From: Candidatus Omnitrophota bacterium | GTDB taxonomy: Bacteria; Omnitrophota; Koll11; Gygaellales; Profunditerraquicolaceae | Direction of reading: 5' to 3' | NCBI GenBank assembly: GCA_028719045.1 | Contig: JAQULD010000061.1 | Span: forward strand, 1 to 9,187 | Length of the DNA stretch: 9,187 bases | Part shown: positions 6,087 to 9,187 of the stretch, in pieces | Numbering within the stretch: position 1 is the stretch's first letter | How the letters are laid out: each line of letters begins with the position of its first letter | Made by a program: the position numbers and the translations under genes | Notes under the pieces: generated by a model | Seen by the model: the letters and a program-made list of their open reading frames with translations, nothing else | What the model was told of the DNA's origin: nothing | Database searches by the model: none

Positions 6087-6734
6087 CTATCTGGATATTT
6101 TAACCCCGATCCTGGGGCAAAACTTCTTTACATAACATTTGCTGCAAAACGGTGAAACCGGAACGCAGATATTCTGTCCGAAAGCCACAAGTATGGTATT
6201 CAATATTATCCAGTATTTACGGGGGATGATCCGCGCCAGCTCTTCTTCAGTATGATAGGGGTCTTTTGTATTTACCCATCCAAGACGGTTCGAGATCCTG
6301 TGCACGTGGGTGTCGACGCAGATAGCGGACTTGCCCCAGCCTAGCCCGAGCACAAGATTAGCTGTTTTTCTCCCCACGCCCTTTAACTTCAGCAGCTCGT
6401 CTATTGTATCAGGTACCCTGCCCGCGTATTCCGTTAAGATCTTGCCGCTTATCCCGAGTATCACCTTTGATTTGTTACGGTAGAAGCCGACAGGATAAAT
6501 CAGCTTCTGTATCCGCCCGGGCGAAAGCCCCAGCATCGCCCGAGGGGTATTCGCGGCCGCAAACAATCTCCGGCTTGCCGCGATGGTGGTCTTGTCTTTA
6601 GTGCGCAGGCTTAAGATGCAGGAAATAAGCACAAGATACGGGTCATTCTTAAAAGAAATTTCCGTAACGGAGGGGATCTGGAAATCTTCTATTTGTTTTT
6701 TGATAAGCCTTATCGTCTTTAATTTTTTATTCAT
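6087..6734 (-). CDS. nth: endonuclease III (base-excision DNA glycosylase/AP lyase)
   Basis: The 215-residue protein removes oxidised pyrimidines from DNA and cleaves the resulting abasic site. The HhH-GPD core is intact: LKGVGRKTANLVLG carries the catalytic lysine K123, and CVDTHVHR carries the catalytic aspartate D141. The iron-sulfur loop has the expected spacing, with C190, C197, C200 and C206 (Cys-x6-Cys-x2-Cys-x5-Cys). The N-terminal segment reads ILSLRTKD where E. coli has LLSAQATD, as in many non-enterobacterial homologues. I chose the ATG at 6734 because it gives the family's usual length (about 211). An upstream ATG at 6824 would add 30 unrelated residues, run through a hairpin and overlap the DUF4349 gene. 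No strong ribosome binding site is seen. It is downstream of the second sigma module. Confidence 0.95.
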   Translation of the reverse strand: MNKKLKTIRLIKKQIEDFQIPSVTEISFKNDPYLVLISCILSLRTKDKTTIAASRRLFAAANTPRAMLGLSPGRIQKLIYPVGFYRNKSKVILGISGKILTEYAGRVPDTIDELLKLKGVGRKTANLVLGLGWGKSAICVDTHVHRISNRLGWVNTKDPYHTEEELARIIPRKYWIILNTILVAFGQNICVPVSPFCSKCYVKKFCPRIGVKISR

Positions 6735-6745
6735 TTTTAAATGAC

Positions 6746-6787
6746 AGGGCCGGGGAGAAAAATTATGATTATAATGGCCCCGGCCCT
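6746..6787. other. GC-rich hairpin between DUF4349 gene and nth
   Basis: Arms agggccgggg (6746-6755) and ccccggccct (6778-6787) form a perfect 10-base-pair stem. Inside the loop, attat (6762-6766) and ataat (6771-6775) can pair again over a four-base loop. The structure sits between the DUF4349 stop (6796) and the nth ATG, ending 11 bases before it. Neither strand has a U-run directly after the stem, so it is a poor classical terminator. It may act as an RNA processing, stability or translation-control element, or as a weak attenuator. A TATAAT (6773-6768, minus) inside it has no matching -35. Confidence 0.65.
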
Positions 6788-6795
6788 TTGATCGT

Positions 6796-8058
6796 TTAAC
6801 CGCGTTTAAACAGGCGGATAACAAAAGCCTTTACCAGTAACGCGGCCACAGCGATAATAGCAAGCCAACAAATAGCCGCAACCACTGCGGGTATTGCCTT
6901 GACAAAGAATTTAACCGAGCTTATGGCCACGTTCAAAAAGCTTCTGCGGATGCCGTTTTTAATTTCCTTAAGGGCCTTGCCGGAAACATCCGACTCGCGG
7001 AAACTGAGGTTTATCGTGGTAAAAGATATCGAATTATTGAGCTGCTCGATAGCGTTTTTCAGCTCTTCTATCCGCTGCATGACCGGCGTCAATTCAGATT
7101 CAAGCCTCATGGCCTCAGGAATGGTTACCTGCCTTTTTTGCAGCGCCTCAAGCATTTTATTGTAAACCACCATCGCCGCATCCAGGCGGGCCTTGAGATT
7201 ATTGTATTGCGAAGTGACATCCTGGCTGCTGGTATTGAAGTTCTCGATCTTTCCCAGTTCCTTTAGCTTATCCAGGACAGCCACGAATTTATCCTTGGGG
7301 ATGCGCATTATAATCGTACCCGCCTCTGTAGCGTCCGGATTTTTATATAAATTTGACGCGGAAATATAACCGCCGGCTTGATCGCAGATCTTAACGGCGC
7401 GGTTATAAGTATCCTTGCCGTCTTCAACTTCCAAAGACAACTGCGCCAGGCGGATTATTTTTTCTTCCTGTCCGGTAGCGGGCAGGGTAGGCTGAATCAG
7501 GATCACTGAACCGTTTCCCGCGCCATAATCTTGCGTGTAAGCTCCTGGAGACAGTTTTTCTCTTATTTCAGCATTTGAAACCGAACTTTCCGAATCGTAG
7601 CCGGTTTTGGCTTCTAGTACCCTATAGGAATAAGATGACCCATCGGACTTCATGGAGAATGCCGCAGGATTAAATTGCTCTCCGGAATAATTCAAGGAGT
7701 CCCTCATCTTCGCCTGGGATCCTCTTTGAACGTATATATGCCCTAAGAAGGCAATAACCAATATTCCGGCTAACGCCCCTGACGGTACTAAGATAGCCAA
7801 AGTTTTCTTTTTCATTTTAACTGCGCCCCTTTCAAGGTCCCTGCGCACAGCTTCCTTTACAACAGAGCCTTCAAAACCCGGGCCAAGCTCAGGTAAATGC
7901 CAGCATTTCAACTTTTCGGAAAGAGCCTTAAGCCTCGCTAATTCCCCGCTGCAAATAGCGCATTCCTTAAGGTGGGCTTCTATCATAAGCTTCCTCTCTC
8001 CTCGGAGCTGATTATCCATAAAACTGCTTAATTCCTTTAAAAACCGGCATCTATCCAT
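6796..8058 (-). CDS. zinc-finger anti-sigma / DUF4349 fusion membrane protein
   Basis: The 420-residue protein combines two modules. Residues 1-40 form a zf-HC2 anti-sigma zinc finger with ligand candidates C4, H29, C33 and C36. A hydrophobic segment (about 86-110) crosses the membrane, followed by a Ser/Gly/Tyr-rich linker to about 195. Residues about 198-412 match DUF4349: IIRLAQLSLEVED, then QAGGYISASN, an IPKDKF block, FNTSSQDVTSQYNNLKARL, a coiled coil (about 285-345), a beta stretch FTTINLSF and a second hydrophobic segment (388-412) with a basic tail. With two membrane spans, the DUF4349 body would face the periplasm and both ends the cytoplasm. The start overlaps the sigma stop by eight bases, and AAGGAGGG lies within the sigma gene's last codons. 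It probably holds the adjacent sigma factor inactive until DUF4349 senses an envelope signal; the signal is unknown. Confidence 0.85.
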   Translation of the reverse strand: MDRCRFLKELSSFMDNQLRGERKLMIEAHLKECAICSGELARLKALSEKLKCWHLPELGPGFEGSVVKEAVRRDLERGAVKMKKKTLAILVPSGALAGILVIAFLGHIYVQRGSQAKMRDSLNYSGEQFNPAAFSMKSDGSSYSYRVLEAKTGYDSESSVSNAEIREKLSPGAYTQDYGAGNGSVILIQPTLPATGQEEKIIRLAQLSLEVEDGKDTYNRAVKICDQAGGYISASNLYKNPDATEAGTIIMRIPKDKFVAVLDKLKELGKIENFNTSSQDVTSQYNNLKARLDAAMVVYNKMLEALQKRQVTIPEAMRLESELTPVMQRIEELKNAIEQLNNSISFTTINLSFRESDVSGKALKEIKNGIRRSFLNVAISSVKFFVKAIPAVVAAICWLAIIAVAALLVKAFVIRLFKRG

Positions 8059-8638
8059 TATAACCCTCCTTATATTCTTCTAAATAAGGAAGCAGTTTAG
8101 CCTTCAGGTTTTGTCTTGCCCTGTGTATCAGGGTTTTAACCGTACCCAGGGATTTATTTAAGATTTTCGCGATTTCCTGGTAATCCATCTTTTCGTACTC
8201 CCTTAAAATCAAAGCTTCTCTCTGGAGAAAGGGAAGGCTTTGTAAGTTTTGCCTTAGCACAGCGCAAAACTCGCTGTCTTCGGCGCAATCTTTGGGAGAA
8301 GGATCGGGACTGGCAAATTCCACCAATTCATCCGGCGCATCATGTTTTCTCGGCCAGATGGCAAACCATTTTTTCCTGCGGATCCTGCTTATATGCAGAT
8401 TATGCGCGATGCTGAATATCCAGGTGCAAAACTTCCCTATGGGCCTGTACGAATCCTTATACTGATGGACCCTCAGGAATACTTCCTGGGTTATGTCCTG
8501 GGCTTCGGCAGTATTAAGGCAAAGGCGCAAAGCGAAATGGAATAAAGGATTTTTGTACCTGCGCACAAGTTCATCCATAGCAGGCGCGTCTCCTTTCTGA
8601 TAACCGAGAATCAGCTCTTCATCAGACAAATTCCGCAT
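8051..8638 (-). CDS. ECF-type RNA polymerase sigma factor (second module)
   Basis: This 195-residue ECF sigma factor has region 2 at about 18-92 (AMDELVRRYKNPLFHFALRL, AQDITQEVFLRVHQY, FCTWIFSIAHNLHISRIRRKK) and region 4 at about 130-185 (LPFLQREALILREYEKMDY, then the helix-turn-helix QEIAKILNKSLGTVKTLIHRA). Its sequence clearly differs from the other sigma factor in the window, so the two should read different promoters. The ATG at 8638 is preceded by a purine-rich AAAGGAAAGGG about 11 bases away, somewhat far for a ribosome binding site. The anti-sigma gene overlaps its end by eight bases. A well-formed ECF promoter candidate at 8672-8699 lies just upstream and would start transcription about 27 bases before the ATG. 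Confidence 0.94.
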   Translation of the reverse strand: MRNLSDEELILGYQKGDAPAMDELVRRYKNPLFHFALRLCLNTAEAQDITQEVFLRVHQYKDSYRPIGKFCTWIFSIAHNLHISRIRRKKWFAIWPRKHDAPDELVEFASPDPSPKDCAEDSEFCAVLRQNLQSLPFLQREALILREYEKMDYQEIAKILNKSLGTVKTLIHRARQNLKAKLLPYLEEYKEGYNG

Positions 8639-8671
8639 ATTTTATTAAACCCTTTCCTTTCTCCATCCTAT

Positions 8672-8699
8672 TAAACGCTTGAACCTTAAAAAAGTTTCA
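8672..8699 (-). promoter_or_regulatory. ECF-type promoter (TGAAAC-N16-CGTTTA) of the second sigma module
   Basis: The minus strand has TGAAAC (8699-8694), exactly 16 bases beginning with a T-run, then CGTTTA (8677-8672). This is close to the consensus of Bacillus SigW-like ECF promoters, TGAAAC then CGTATA at the same spacing. Transcription is predicted near 8665. Its place directly upstream of a sigma/anti-sigma pair is where an autoregulatory ECF promoter is normally found. Confidence 0.65.
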
Positions 8700-8733
8700 C
8701 AAATCTTCGGGCCGCCCTGAATCTTAAGATTAT

Positions 8734-8774
8734 AAAAAAAGGGACACCCTTCATCTTGGTTTAAAGGGTGTCCC
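8734..8774 (-). terminator. rho-independent terminator of the YdbL-like gene
   Basis: Arms gggacaccctt (8741-8751) and aagggtgtccc (8764-8774) pair perfectly over 11 base pairs with a 12-base loop. On the minus strand the stem is followed at once by seven T (8740-8734). The stem begins 19 bases after the stop codon of the YdbL-like gene, so it ends that transcript before the sigma promoter at 8699. Confidence 0.88.
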
Positions 8775-8793
8775 TGTTATGAAGACTGGGTTG

Positions 8794-9187
8794 TTATTTC
8801 GTTTTCCATCCGGAATTTCCGGAACCGTTGGCGGCTTCTATCGGAGTGCCCGCAGGCGCATCCGCCTGAAGCCTCTTGGCATATAATTTCTGCACTTCAT
8901 CTACTGAAGTGCCGTTCTTTTTGGCAACCGCCTGATAAATAACCATCCTGTCGTTGTTTTCCGCCTGGACCAGCGCCGCGGCTTCCGAACCGCCTTTATC
9001 CGAAGATCTTATTTCCACTAAGCCTAAACTGTTTTCACCGATTACGCCTTTTGACTCCCAGGAAGCCAGTTCCGAACGCCTGTTCTTGCGGTTTAAAGCC
9101 GCGTTTTTGACTTCCGGGCTTAAATCCTCTTGCGCATAAGCGTTTGTGACAAAACAATTCAGAAGGCTCTGCCCGCCCGCCTTTTTA
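8794..9187 (-). CDS. YdbL-like DUF1318 exported protein (5' end missing)
   Basis: The open frame runs in from the window edge and gives 130 residues to the TAA at 8796-8794. The first visible residues end in NAYAQED, a likely signal-peptidase site, so only the start of the signal peptide is missing. The mature part aligns by eye with E. coli YdbL: SKGVIGENSLGLVEIR matches the GxxGE block, AALVQAENNDRMVIYQAVAKKNG matches the central helix, and APAGTPIEAANG plus a terminal Trp match the C-terminus. A five-residue insert (SGNSG) precedes that Trp. In E. coli ydbL is encoded with ynbE and ydbH, which are envelope genes, so related genes may lie beyond 9187. A shorter reading from GTG at 9018 would cut the GENSLG block and is rejected. 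The biochemical role is unknown. Confidence 0.8.
   Translation of the reverse strand, partial: KKAGGQSLLNCFVTNAYAQEDLSPEVKNAALNRKNRRSELASWESKGVIGENSLGLVEIRSSDKGGSEAAALVQAENNDRMVIYQAVAKKNGTSVDEVQKLYAKRLQADAPAGTPIEAANGSGNSGWKTK

Noticed and set aside
6735..6824. Thirty-residue N-terminal extension of endonuclease III
   Set aside because: It is encoded by the hairpin and the end of the DUF4349 gene, shows no family similarity, and the ATG at 6734 gives the normal length.
9016..9018. GTG start for a 74-residue protein
   Set aside because: The frame is open upstream to the window edge and contains the conserved SKGVIGENSLG block and a signal-peptide cleavage site, so the GTG is an internal Val codon.

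Overview
The window looks like ordinary chromosomal DNA from a bacterium with short intergenic gaps and mostly co-directional genes. The gene mix points to an uncultivated lineage, perhaps Candidatus Omnitrophota or a neighbour. It combines two extracytoplasmic-function (ECF) sigma factors, each with a zinc-finger anti-sigma protein, with an archaeal-type dUTPase, a DUF763 protein best known from archaea, and a pyruvate kinase without its C-terminal domain. The lineage is an inference from gene content. No rRNA, tRNA, insertion sequence or CRISPR array was seen. No gap exceeds 170 bases.

Region A (1-3280, minus strand) is a five-gene run with gaps of 19 to 27 bases. In transcription order it holds a short-form pyruvate kinase, a DUF763 protein, a YbgC-type acyl-CoA thioesterase, an archaeal-type dUTPase, and the start of an exported protein cut off by the window edge. 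The shared biology is loose (central metabolism and nucleotide hygiene), so the run is best read as a housekeeping operon.

Region B (3302-5025, minus strand) is a three-gene module. A secreted, charged helical protein with four copies of a roughly 26-residue NPEKF-type repeat comes first. An ECF sigma factor overlapping it by 14 bases is next, followed by a small one-pass zinc-finger anti-sigma factor. A sigma-70-like promoter and an ECF-like promoter candidate lie upstream.

Region C (5040-6084, plus strand) is the only plus-strand gene. It encodes an inner-membrane-anchored protein with a DUF2939-like domain, a proline-rich linker and a TonB-like C-terminal domain. Its best promoter predicts an almost leaderless mRNA. 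It meets endonuclease III tail to tail with two bases between the stop codons.

Region D (6087-8699, minus strand) has an ECF sigma factor, an overlapping 420-residue anti-sigma protein fusing a zinc finger to DUF4349, and then endonuclease III behind a strong GC-rich hairpin. A TGAAAC-N16-CGTTTA element, resembling ECF promoters such as those of Bacillus SigW, lies upstream of the sigma gene and suggests autoregulation.

Region E (8734-9187, minus strand) is the 3' part of a YdbL/DUF1318 exported protein, ending at an excellent rho-independent terminator.

The most interesting biology is the pair of sigma/anti-sigma modules with unusual envelope-facing partners (the NPEKF-repeat protein and DUF4349) on either side of a TonB-like membrane protein. 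Together they suggest an envelope-sensing locus. That functional link is inferred from position only.
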